Assembly: GCF_003813985.1 (NCBI RefSeq)
Contig: NZ_CP033897.1
Coordinates: 1,302,001-1,366,000 of the forward strand
Reading direction: 5' to 3'
Origin: Corynebacterium gerontici
GTDB lineage: Bacteria > Actinomycetota > Actinomycetes > Mycobacteriales > Mycobacteriaceae
Length of the DNA stretch: 64,000 bases
Shown here: piece by piece, positions 43,934 through 53,000 of the stretch
Numbering within the stretch: position 1 is the first letter of the stretch
How the letters are laid out: every line of letters begins with the position of its first letter
Position numbers and translations under genes: made by a program
Notes under the pieces: model-generated
What the model saw: only the letters and a program-made list of their open reading frames with translations
The model's database searches: none
Told to the model about the DNA's origin: nothing

Positions 43934-46474
43934 GTGACTCTCACCGACTTGCTGCCAGACTTGGACGAAGTACCTGCATCGCTGCTCGACGAGTCGATAT
44001 TCGATGCCTTTTTGGCTTGGACGCGCCAGAAAGGCATCAACTTGTACCCGGCCCAAGAAGAAGCCGCTCTCGGCGTTCTCGCCGGCGACCACGTTATCTT
44101 GTCCACCCCTACCGGTTCGGGCAAATCCATGGTGGCAATTGCAGCGCACTTCATCGCCATGGCTCGTGGGCGCCGTAGCTTCTACACCGCACCGATCAAG
44201 GCTCTGGTGAGTGAGAAATTCTTCTCGCTCTGTGAGGTATTCGGAGCAGAAAATGTCGGCATGATGACGGGTGATGCCACCGTGAACGGCTCCGCACCCA
44301 TCATCTGCGCAACGGCTGAGATCGTTGCAAACATCGCGCTGCGCGACGGCATACGAGCCGACATCGATCAAGTGGTCATGGATGAATTCCACTACTACTC
44401 AGAGCCAGATCGCGGATGGGCATGGCAAGTGCCGTTGCTGGAACTTGAACGAGCCCAATTCGTCCTAATGTCAGCAACGCTCGGCGATACGCAATTTTTG
44501 GTCAACGACCTCGAATCAAGAACACCACGCACCGTCACCGAAGTCGGAGGCAGCACCCGCCCGGTGCCTTTGGAATTCAACTACGTCTATACCCCCGTGC
44601 ATGAAACAATTGAGGAGTTGCTTCAACACGGCAAAGCCCCCGTCTACGTCGTGCACTTCTCTCAACGCGAAGCCATCGAACGAGCACAATCGCTGCTCAG
44701 CCTCCAGATGTGCACCGCCGAAGAACGGGAAAAAATTGCCGAAGAAATCGGATCCTTCAAATTCACTACTACCTTCGGCCGCACATTATCGAAAATGCTC
44801 CGCCGCGGCATCGGCGTACACCACGCTGGCATGCTGCCGAAATATCGACGCTTGGTGGAAAAACTCTCCCAGACCGGATTGCTCAAAGTAATCTGTGGCA
44901 CCGACACCTTGGGCGTTGGCATTAACGTCCCCATCCGTACTGTACTTTTCACGGGTCTAGCCAAATTCGACGGCCACAAGCAACGTATTCTCGCCTCCCG
45001 CGAGTTCCATCAGATCGCCGGGCGTGCTGGCCGAGCCGGATACGACACGGTCGGCTATGTGGTGATCGAGGCGCCAGAACACGAAATCGAGAATTGGCGC
45101 TTACGACAACGCGTTGGGCAAGACCCCAAAAAACTGAAGAAGCTGCGGAAAAAATCGGCCAGGGATGGCGAGGTCACCTGGGGTGAAAAGACTTTCGCGC
45201 GGCTGATGGAAGCTGAACCGGAAAACCTGCAGAGCCAGTTCCAGATGTCTAATTCCATGTTGCTCAACGTCATCGCGCGGCCTGGCGACGGTTTTGCGCA
45301 CCTGCGCAACTTGCTACGCAAGAATCACGATCCACGCGAAAAACAGAACGCGGACATTCTCATTACGATCGAGCTGCTCCGGGGTCTCGTGGCGGCAGGG
45401 ATCGTGGAACGCCTCGACGAGCCCGATCCCAGTGGACGAACCTATCACCTTACCGAGGATCTTCAGCGCGATTTTGCGCTCAATCAGCCACTCGCGCCCT
45501 TCGCCGTTGCTGCCCTAGAGTTGTTGGACAAGGAATCGGAAACGTATGAATACGATCTGATCAGCGTTTTTGAGGCAATCTTGGAGGATCCCCGTCAACT
45601 GCTGATCGCACAGCAGAAGGCCGCGCGCTCAGAAGAGATCGCGGCGTTGAAAGCCGACGGCGTGGACTATACCGAGCGCATGCGAATTGTAGAGGACATC
45701 ACCTGGCCCAAGCCCCTGGAGGAGCCACTCGAGCAAGCATTCGAGATTTATGCCAAAGGCCACCCGTGGGCAAAAGAATTTGAACTTCGCCCGAAATCCG
45801 TGGTGAGAGACATGCTGGAAAAGGGCATGACCTTCAGCGATCTGGTGGCCACATATCAACTTGCTCGTGCCGAAGGCGTGATTCTTCGCTACCTCAGCGA
45901 TGCATGGCGTACCCTTCGCCACTCTATACCCGGCGAGTTCCAGACCGAGGAATTAGAGGAGATTGTTGAGTGGCTTGGCGAATTGATCAAGCAGGTGGAT
46001 TCTTCGCTTGTCGACGAATGGGCGCAGATGGCAGATCCAGACGCGCCCATTGATGAGGCGACACTACAGCGTGAACTCGCATTCGGTGTGGAAGATCCCG
46101 ATGCTCTTTCGGCGAACCCACGCGCCCTGGCCGTCATGGTCCGCAATCTCATGTTTAAAGCCGTCCGTATGTTTGCCTTTGAAGAAGAAGACGCCTTCGC
46201 AGAAACTTTCAACTACCTCGACGTCACACCTGACATCGGCGCCGCGCTCGACGCGTACTTCGATGAATACGATGACGTGGATCTTTCAGCCGATGCCCGA
46301 GGCCCCGAATACTTCATGCTCGATCGCAGCAATCCCCGTGCGTGGGGTGTGAGGCAAATTATCAAAGACCCAGAAGACGATCACGCCTTTGCTTTTGTGG
46401 GCGTGGTGGATCTGGACGAAAGTGATAAGGCTGGCGAGGTTAAGCTGTCTCACCTGGAGATTCAAGGCGCATAG
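43934..46474 (+). CDS. Superfamily II DEAD/DEAH helicase with DUF3516 C-terminal domain
   Basis: 846-residue probable RNA helicase. Walker A 'STPTGSGKSMVAIAAHF', DExH box 'VVMDEFHYYSEPDRGW', motif III 'VLMSATLGD', motif VI-like 'HQIAGRAGRAGYDTVG' and the linker 'GIGVHHAGMLPKYRRLVE' place it near Ski2/Mtr4-type helicases. The last 400 residues are a helical DUF3516 domain unique to actinobacteria. GTG start, leaderless by promoter spacing. RNA turnover is inferred from the family only. Confidence 0.9.
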   Translation: MTLTDLLPDLDEVPASLLDESIFDAFLAWTRQKGINLYPAQEEAALGVLAGDHVILSTPTGSGKSMVAIAAHFIAMARGRRSFYTAPIKALVSEKFFSLCEVFGAENVGMMTGDATVNGSAPIICATAEIVANIALRDGIRADIDQVVMDEFHYYSEPDRGWAWQVPLLELERAQFVLMSATLGDTQFLVNDLESRTPRTVTEVGGSTRPVPLEFNYVYTPVHETIEELLQHGKAPVYVVHFSQREAIERAQSLLSLQMCTAEEREKIAEEIGSFKFTTTFGRTLSKMLRRGIGVHHAGMLPKYRRLVEKLSQTGLLKVICGTDTLGVGINVPIRTVLFTGLAKFDGHKQRILASREFHQIAGRAGRAGYDTVGYVVIEAPEHEIENWRLRQRVGQDPKKLKKLRKKSARDGEVTWGEKTFARLMEAEPENLQSQFQMSNSMLLNVIARPGDGFAHLRNLLRKNHDPREKQNADILITIELLRGLVAAGIVERLDEPDPSGRTYHLTEDLQRDFALNQPLAPFAVAALELLDKESETYEYDLISVFEAILEDPRQLLIAQQKAARSEEIAALKADGVDYTERMRIVEDITWPKPLEEPLEQAFEIYAKGHPWAKEFELRPKSVVRDMLEKGMTFSDLVATYQLARAEGVILRYLSDAWRTLRHSIPGEFQTEELEEIVEWLGELIKQVDSSLVDEWAQMADPDAPIDEATLQRELAFGVEDPDALSANPRALAVMVRNLMFKAVRMFAFEEEDAFAETFNYLDVTPDIGAALDAYFDEYDDVDLSADARGPEYFMLDRSNPRAWGVRQIIKDPEDDHAFAFVGVVDLDESDKAGEVKLSHLEIQGA

Positions 46475-46475
46475 C

Positions 46476-46508
46476 AAAAGGCACCCGCTCCCACAGCGAG
46501 TGCCTTTT
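46476..46508. terminator. Bidirectional terminator between helicase and ahpD
   Basis: Stem AAAAGGCAC-C-CGCT / AGCG-A-GTGCCTTTT with a 5-base loop, A-run and T-run on either side, between convergent genes. Confidence 0.85.
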
Positions 46509-46521
46509 GACGTCGAAAAGC

Positions 46522-47046
46522 TTAGCGCGCAGCTTCGATTTCCACGGCCTGGGCTACGCCCTGGACAGTCGCGGCAATCTTGACTGCTTCGAAGATCTGC
46601 TCCTTAGTCAAACCCTCGTTGCGTACGGTCTTTTCGTGAGCAATGGTGCAGTGCTCACAGCCATTGATGGAGGACACGGCGAGTGACCACAGCTCGAAGT
46701 CGACCTTCTCCACGCCGGACTTCGCAATGATGTTCATGCGCAGGCCCATCTTGACCTGTGCGTAATCATCGCCGAGCCAGCCCTTGGCGCGATAGGCGAC
46801 GTTGTTCATTGCCATGATGGAGGCGGAACCGAGCGCGGCGTTGAAGGCTTCTTCGCTCAGGTGATCCTTGGCCTCCTCGGCAACCTCGGAGAAGACAGCC
46901 TCGTTGCGAGTTGCTGCAGCGGTAGCGAGGAAGGTGCCCCAGAGCTGCTGCTCAGAAAGCTCGGTGGAGCGAGCCAGCGTGCCGAGGTTGAGCTTGAGAT
47001 CCTTCGCGTACTCCGGGAGTCCGGACTTCAGATTATCCAAAGACAT
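46522..47046 (-). CDS. ahpD: Alkyl hydroperoxide reductase AhpD
   Basis: Carboxymuconolactone-decarboxylase-fold protein that reduces AhpC with electrons from dihydrolipoamide-linked systems. The 174 residues carry the redox CxxC as Cys130 and Cys133 in '[12 protein letters not shown]', the same numbering as in M. tuberculosis AhpD, with the nearby Glu and His of the proton relay. It starts on the base after the ahpC stop, so the two are cotranscribed. Confidence 0.96.
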   Translation of the reverse strand: MSLDNLKSGLPEYAKDLKLNLGTLARSTELSEQQLWGTFLATAAATRNEAVFSEVAEEAKDHLSEEAFNAALGSASIMAMNNVAYRAKGWLGDDYAQVKMGLRMNIIAKSGVEKVDFELWSLAVSSINGCEHCTIAHEKTVRNEGLTKEQIFEAVKIAATVQGVAQAVEIEAAR

Positions 47047-47643
47047 TTACTTCAAACCTTCCTGCAGCTCGGAGAACTTGTCGATGTTCTTGGTGGGATC
47101 GTTCTTCTGCCAGTTGCAAGCGCAGACTTCCTCGGACTGCAGTGCGTCGAGCACGCGCAGCACCTCGTCAACGTTGCGCCCAACGGCGTCGGGGGTCACG
47201 GAAACGAACTGGATAATGCCATCGGGGTCGATGATGAAGGTTGCGCGGTCAGCGACGCCTTCAGCGTTTTCAACACCCAGTGCACGGATGAGCTCGTGCT
47301 TGATGTCGGAGAACATCGGGAAAGGCACGTCCTTGAGCTCGGGGTGGGTTGCACGCCAGTTGAAGTGCGCAAACTCGTTATCGATGGAGCCACCGAGGAT
47401 CTGGGTATCACGATCCTGGAATTCCTCATCCAACTTGCCAAAGGCAGCGATTTCGGTGGGGCACACGAAGGTGAAGTCCTTCGGGTAGAAGAAGACAACC
47501 TTCCACTTGCCCTCAAACTTGTCCAGGGACACCTCTTCAAAGTAGTCCTCAGGCTGCGAAGCATTCACATTGTGAAGATCGCCGCCTTTGAGCGCGGTGA
47601 GGTTGAACTCGGGGAACTTGTCGCCAACGGTCAAAATTGCCAT
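47047..47643 (-). CDS. ahpC: Alkyl hydroperoxide reductase AhpC (peroxiredoxin)
   Basis: Typical 2-Cys peroxiredoxin that detoxifies peroxides and peroxynitrite. The 198 residues include the peroxidatic Cys61 in 'PKDFTFVCPTEI' and further Cys residues in 'EEVCACNWQ' near 173-175, as in M. tuberculosis AhpC, which uses AhpD. The start at 'MAILTVGDKF' has GGAGG five bases upstream; an upstream in-frame codon would add four residues. Divergent from oxyR. Confidence 0.96.
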   Translation of the reverse strand: MAILTVGDKFPEFNLTALKGGDLHNVNASQPEDYFEEVSLDKFEGKWKVVFFYPKDFTFVCPTEIAAFGKLDEEFQDRDTQILGGSIDNEFAHFNWRATHPELKDVPFPMFSDIKHELIRALGVENAEGVADRATFIIDPDGIIQFVSVTPDAVGRNVDEVLRVLDALQSEEVCACNWQKNDPTKNIDKFSELQEGLK

Positions 47644-47827
47644 GGGGTCCTCCATTAAGGATTGTGTTCGTGTGATCCAGCGGCCTTTGTCTCAAACGAG
47701 GTGTAGTGCCTTTCTGCAGCACTTCCTCTAAACGTATGAAACTTTCAATGGCCTGAAACTGATTATGCAACACAATCACCAACTCGTCAATATGACTTTC
47801 TTTCCAAGGTGTTGCTAACCTATAAAC
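47644..47827. promoter_or_regulatory. Divergent ahpC/oxyR control region
   Basis: 184-base gap. TGAAACT occurs at 47737-47743 and 47754-47760, 17 bases apart, and could be a regulator site. The oxyR -10 box TAACCT (47816-47821) ends six bases before the ATG. A 19-base stretch at 47805-47823 shares 13 positions with the DtxR consensus. OxyR binding here is expected from the family. Confidence 0.45.
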
Positions 47828-48766
47828 ATGAGTTATAAAGAGTATCGCCCCACTCTCGCGCAACTCCGCACTTTTGTGACCATCGCCGAAACAAGGCACT
47901 TCGGCGCGGCAGCAGCGAAACTCTCCATCTCTCAGCCATCGCTCTCCCAAGCACTCGTGGCGATCGAGAGCGGCTTAGGCGTGCAACTCATTGAGCGTTC
48001 CACTCGCCGAGTCATCGTGACACCGGTTGGCGAAACCCTACTCCCCTACGCAAAGGCGACACTCGACGCAGCGGACCTTTTCATGGCCCATGCCCACGGC
48101 GCCGTGGGCACCCTCTCGGGGAAACTCACCATCGGCATGATTCCCACCATTGCCCCGTATATCCTGCCCGAATTGTTGGCACTCATCGAGCAGGAGTATC
48201 CAGATCTCGAACTGAAAATCATCGAAGATCAGACGGACCACTTGACGCAGATGTTGCGCGATGGCCAGCTCGAATGCGCAGTATTGGCGCTACCTATCGA
48301 AGACACCAACTTGGCCCAGTTGTCGCTTTACAGCGAAAACTTCCACATGGTGATCAAGAAGGATCACCCCTTCGCCGGGCGTGAGGATCTAGGCCTGGAA
48401 AGCTTGCGGGACGTCGATCTGTACTTGCTTGACGACGGCCATTGCCTCCGCGACCAAATCGTCGACCTCTGCCGCCAGGTGGACGTCAATCCGAAAAACT
48501 CCCGGAATGCTGAAACACGCGCAGCAAGCCTGACCACCGTCATTCAACTCGTTGGCGCCGGCCACGGCGCTACCCTCATCCCGGAAAGCGCGTTGAGCGT
48601 TGAATGCGAGCGCCCTGGGGTATCCACTGCAAGCTTTGCCCCCGAAGTGACAGCGCAACGCCAGGTGGGCCTGGTGTATCGTGCCTCCGCTGCCACCCGC
48701 GAAGAAGAATTTGGCAAGCTCGGAGCACTCATCAGCTCTGCCTTCCAGCGCACCATCGCCCACTGA
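47828..48766 (+). CDS. oxyR: LysR-type hydrogen peroxide sensor OxyR
   Basis: Peroxide-sensing regulator. The 312 residues have the LysR winged helix-turn-helix ('FGAAAAKLSISQPSLSQAL', about 25-43) and a substrate-binding-like domain. The redox pair is present as Cys206 and Cys215 in 'DDGHCLRDQ' and 'IVDLCRQ', with the same nine-residue spacing as Cys199/Cys208 of E. coli OxyR. Divergent from ahpCD, its likely target. No ribosome binding site; probably leaderless. Confidence 0.95.
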   Translation: MSYKEYRPTLAQLRTFVTIAETRHFGAAAAKLSISQPSLSQALVAIESGLGVQLIERSTRRVIVTPVGETLLPYAKATLDAADLFMAHAHGAVGTLSGKLTIGMIPTIAPYILPELLALIEQEYPDLELKIIEDQTDHLTQMLRDGQLECAVLALPIEDTNLAQLSLYSENFHMVIKKDHPFAGREDLGLESLRDVDLYLLDDGHCLRDQIVDLCRQVDVNPKNSRNAETRAASLTTVIQLVGAGHGATLIPESALSVECERPGVSTASFAPEVTAQRQVGLVYRASAATREEEFGKLGALISSAFQRTIAH

Positions 48767-48805
48767 GTCTCTTTCTGACGAAACCACCGGCATAACTCAA
48801 GCCGA

Positions 48806-48840
48806 AAAAGCCTGCCTTCCGTAACGAGAGGCAGGCTTTT
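48806..48840. terminator. Bidirectional terminator after oxyR
   Basis: Perfect 12-bp stem AAAAGCCTGCCT / AGGCAGGCTTTT with an 11-base loop, between oxyR and the convergent membrane-protein gene. Confidence 0.92.
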
Positions 48841-48869
48841 GAGTGTGTCGCCGGAGTGCAACGGCGATG

Positions 48870-49898
48870 CTAGTTCATCTCAGGTACGGCACCACCGGAA
48901 ATCTGACGGTACATAAACGCCGTAGCATTGTAATTCTGAACCAGCGTCACAATGGAGCCGACACCGCAGGTGAAAAGAGTCACCACGGCTCCGGCCAACC
49001 CGTTGAGAATGACAAAGCCAATGACCTGCCAGAAGTTGGCTCGACCATGCTGCCACGCTGCTTTCAGGGCTTCACCGAGACCAACGCCGTGTTCTGCAGC
49101 GTAATAAGCACTGAAAGTGCTCACCGGGACCACCAGCAGGCTCAATACAATGCCAGCGAGAATGCCAACCAGCAGAAGAATTCCCTGCAGCATGGAGAAG
49201 GATCCACCATCATCAACCAACATCATCAGCAAGCCGGCGATCAGCACCGGCACGATGAACGCTACGCCGCCGATGATCGAAGAGACGATGGAGGTGATGA
49301 GGGTCTTCCCGTACTTGCCCTTCGCTACCGTGCGTTCACCACCGATTACACCACCATCTACCTGTGCCACCGCCATGGCGATCAGGATGGGAGTAACCAA
49401 GATCATCGCCAAATAGATGATGACGTTGAGCATCTGCGACTTCCAAAGGTAGTCAACACTGAACTCGAATTGTTCTGCTCGGGTTGTCGCGGACGTGCCA
49501 TGGGATACCAGGTCAAGGAGGAAGGGCACGATCACCATGATGAAGGCCAAGCCAACGCCCCACAGCAGCCAGGGATTGGCGCGCTTGAACACGATGGTGT
49601 AGCCGTACTTCACCGGGTTCCACACGGAAACATCGCGGACAGGTTCAACCATCGCGACGTTCAAATCTGGATGAACTTTCATGTTCAGTCCCGCTTGATC
49701 ATACCCCGGCTGGAAGCCGCCAGGAGTTGGCTGACCATAGGGATTCTGCCCGTAATCCGGTGCGCTCGGGTACTGCGGAGGTTGTTGACTTCGGCCAAAA
49801 TCCGCGTCGTCTTCGGGATGGTTGGATGGTGGGTACGGGCGGAACTCATCGCCACCTTCACCGGCACCGGGGTACTGATTGTCGTTGTGATCGCTCAT
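48870..49898 (-). CDS. Polytopic membrane protein with Pro/Gly/Tyr-rich N-terminus
   Basis: 342 residues. The first 70 are disordered and rich in Pro, Gln, Tyr, Asp and Gly ('YPSAPDYGQNPYGQPTPGG'), the rest has five or six membrane segments between about 105 and 325, including 'GVGLAFIMVIVPFLLDLV' and 'VILNGLAGAVVTLFTCGVG'. Resembles DUF4013/DUF975-type integral membrane proteins by pattern, not by a firm motif. It stands alone between oxyR and hrpA with its own terminator. Function unknown. Confidence 0.7.
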   Translation of the reverse strand: MSDHNDNQYPGAGEGGDEFRPYPPSNHPEDDADFGRSQQPPQYPSAPDYGQNPYGQPTPGGFQPGYDQAGLNMKVHPDLNVAMVEPVRDVSVWNPVKYGYTIVFKRANPWLLWGVGLAFIMVIVPFLLDLVSHGTSATTRAEQFEFSVDYLWKSQMLNVIIYLAMILVTPILIAMAVAQVDGGVIGGERTVAKGKYGKTLITSIVSSIIGGVAFIVPVLIAGLLMMLVDDGGSFSMLQGILLLVGILAGIVLSLLVVPVSTFSAYYAAEHGVGLGEALKAAWQHGRANFWQVIGFVILNGLAGAVVTLFTCGVGSIVTLVQNYNATAFMYRQISGGAVPEMN

Positions 49899-50007
49899 TG
49901 TGCTCCTTAGATTTCGCTAGAGGGAAACGATGCCACCAGAGGGGTTCTTACGCAGTGACTTGTTCCCCGATCATAACAATCGAGCTATTGAGGCGTCGAT
50001 GAACAAT

Positions 50008-50034
50008 TTGACAGGAGGTGAAAAGCGGTAACAT
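50008..50034 (+). promoter_or_regulatory. hrpA promoter (leaderless)
   Basis: TTGACA (50008-50013), a 15-base spacer and TAACAT (50029-50034); the hrpA ATG begins eight bases later. The AGGAGGTG at 50013-50020 is too far from the ATG to serve it. Confidence 0.55.
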
Positions 50035-50042
50035 GCACTGCG

Positions 50043-53000
50043 ATGAGTAGAGCACGCCAACGCCCCGCGCCAATCCCCGAGCACATCACCAAGCTTATGG
50101 ATCAAGCGCCCTATGCTGACCTGCCTCGTTTCCGTGCACGTCTGCGTAAGGCGCGCTCGCCACATGCCTTTGAAGCCATTGCCAAGGATTTAAAGACGTC
50201 CTGTGAAGTGGTGAGGGCTCGCGAGTCCCAGATCGGCCACTTTACTTTTCCCGAGCAGCTGCCAGTTTCAGCCTTCCACGATGAGCTTTTCGACGCCATC
50301 GCTGCCAACCAGGTAGTGATTATCGCCGGCGAAACTGGTTCGGGTAAGACCACGCAGATTCCGAAGATCTGTCTCGAACTCGGGAGAGGGCGTCGTGGCC
50401 TCATTGGTCATACGCAGCCGCGTCGACTAGCCGCCAGGACCGTGGCTGAAAGAATTGCCGAAGAACTTGATCAGGAAATCGGTCAAACCGTTGGCTATGC
50501 CATTCGCTTTGATGATCGAGTTTCCGAATCCACCGCAATTAAACTGATGACCGATGGCATTTTGTTAGCCGAAATGCAACGCGACCGAATGCTTCGTGCC
50601 TACGACACCATCATTATCGACGAAGCGCACGAGCGCAGCCTCAACATTGACTTTCTCCTGGGCTACCTCAAACAATTGCTGCCACAGCGCCCTGAGCTCA
50701 AGGTGATTATCACTTCCGCGACAATTGATCCTGAACGTTTTGCCCGGCACTTCAGCGACGCATCGGGGAACCCCGCCCCCGTCATCGAAGTGTCCGGCCG
50801 AACCTATCCGGTAGAGGTGCTCTACCGACCATTAGAGGTACAGCAGGGCGAAAAGATATATGACGTCGATCCGCTCGACGGACTAATCGCCGCGCTCAAA
50901 GAGCTCATGAGTTACGGCGATGGCGATATTCTCTGCTTCTTCGCTGGCGAATCGGATATTCGCGAAGCCATGGAAATGATTGAGAAGCAGCGCTGGAAAG
51001 GCGTTGAAGTCACACCCCTATTTGGCAGGCTGTCTAATCAAGAGCAACATCGCGTATTCAAGCCGCACGCTGGGCGCCGTATCGTGTTAGCCACCAACAT
51101 TGCAGAAACTTCTCTCACCGTGCCCGGCATCCACTACGTAGTAGACACCGGCTATGCGCGCATCTCGCGGTATTCAACGCGAACGAAGGTGCAACGGCTG
51201 CCAATCGAACCTATCTCCCAAGCAAGTGCGAATCAACGTTCGGGTCGTTGCGGCCGTGTGGCCGATGGCGTTGCTATCAGGTTGTACTCCGAGCAGGATT
51301 TTCTTTCCCGCCCAGAGTTCACTGATCCGGAGATTCTTCGAACCAATCTGGCTCAAGTCATTCTTCGGATGGCCTCGCTCAAGCTCGGCGAAATTCAAAA
51401 TTTTCCCTTCCTTCAAGCCCCGGATACAAAGTCCATTCGCGACGGCTTGCTTTTGTTGCATGAGCTCGACGCACTCGAGCAGCACGATGCTCAGCAACCA
51501 GTCCTCACGCCAATTGGTCATCAACTGGCGCGCATACCCCTTGATCCCCGCATGGCTCGCATGCTCATCGAGGCCGAAAAGCTCGGCGTGTTGATGGAAG
51601 CCTACGTGGTGGTAGCGGCGTTAACCATCCAGGATATTCGGGAACGCCCCCTGGAATTCCAGGCGCAAGCCGATCAGAAACACGCTCGTTTTAACAACAA
51701 GCGCTCCGATTTCCTGACCATGTTGAACCTCTGGCGCTACGTTCGAAGCCAACGTTCCCAGCTCAGTGGCAATGCGTTCAAAAAACTTCTGCAATCCGAG
51801 TACCTGCATTACATGCGCACCCGAGAATGGTTCGATCTGGTGCGCCAACTCAGAAACATCGGTGACCAATTGGGCTGGCGCGATGTTTCGGACTTGGCAG
51901 CAAAAACTGATGAAGATTCGCTGCATATCTCGCTCCTCGCTGGCCTGCTTTCGCACATTGGCGTACGTGATGGCGAAAGCCGCGAGTATCGAGGCAGCAG
52001 AAACACGCGTTTCGCGATCTTCCCTGGCTCTGCCGTTGCCAAAGCCAAGCCGGAATTTCTCATGGCTGCAGAAATGGTCGAGACGTCGCGGCTTTGGGCT
52101 CGCGACGTAGCCGCCATCAATCCGCAATGGGTGGAAAAACTCGGCCATAACTTACTTAAACACCAATATTCTGAGCCTTTTTGGTCGAGCAAGCGCGCGC
52201 AACCAATGGTGCACCAGCGTTCCACGCTCTATGGTGTCCCGATCATTGAAGATCGGATCATCGGATACGCGCAGGTGGACAAATCTGCCGCCAGAGACAT
52301 GTTTATCCGCGAGGCATTACTGGCTGGCAACTGGAACACGCATCACAAGTTCTTTGAACAGAATCAGCAGCGCCTCATGGAGGCCGAAGAGTTAGAGCAG
52401 AAAGCGCGGCGTCGCGACATCGTTGTGGACGAAGAGACACTCTTCGCCTTCTATGACGCCAAGTTGCCAGAGCGTATTACTTCCGGGCGCCAGTTCGACC
52501 ACTGGTGGAAAAAGTATCGCAGCAAAGACCCAACCTTCCTTGACTTCGATCCTCGCAACCTCGTGGCCGAGCACGCTGCGGAAATCACCGAAGATGCGTT
52601 TCCGGACATATGGCGTCAGGGATCCTTAGATTTCTCACTGAGCTATCAGTTTGAGCCCGGCCAACCCCGCGATGGCGTTACAGTCGAAATTCCGGTGCCC
52701 ATGCTAGCCAGCGTCAACGAGGAGGGATTTGATTGGCTTGTGCCTGGTCTACGTGCTGAGCTCGTCCAGTCTTATATTCGCACTTTGCCGAAAGCTAGTC
52801 GACGCAGCGTAGTCCCCGCCCCGGAGTTCGCAGCCAAGGCGCTACCGCTGCTGCACCCTTACGAGGGTCCACTCGCAACGCAGCTGGCGCAGGCGCTGCG
52901 GAAAATTGGCGGAAGCGGGATCAACGCTGAGGACTTTCAGCCCTCAAAGCTCCCTGATCATCTCAAGATCAGCTACGCGGCGGTTGATCGTCGTGGGAAG

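Noticed and set aside
43502..44392. Open frame of 296 codons on the minus strand spanning the PAC2/helicase junction
   Set aside because: Overlaps two convincing plus-strand genes and has no start context or recognisable domain.
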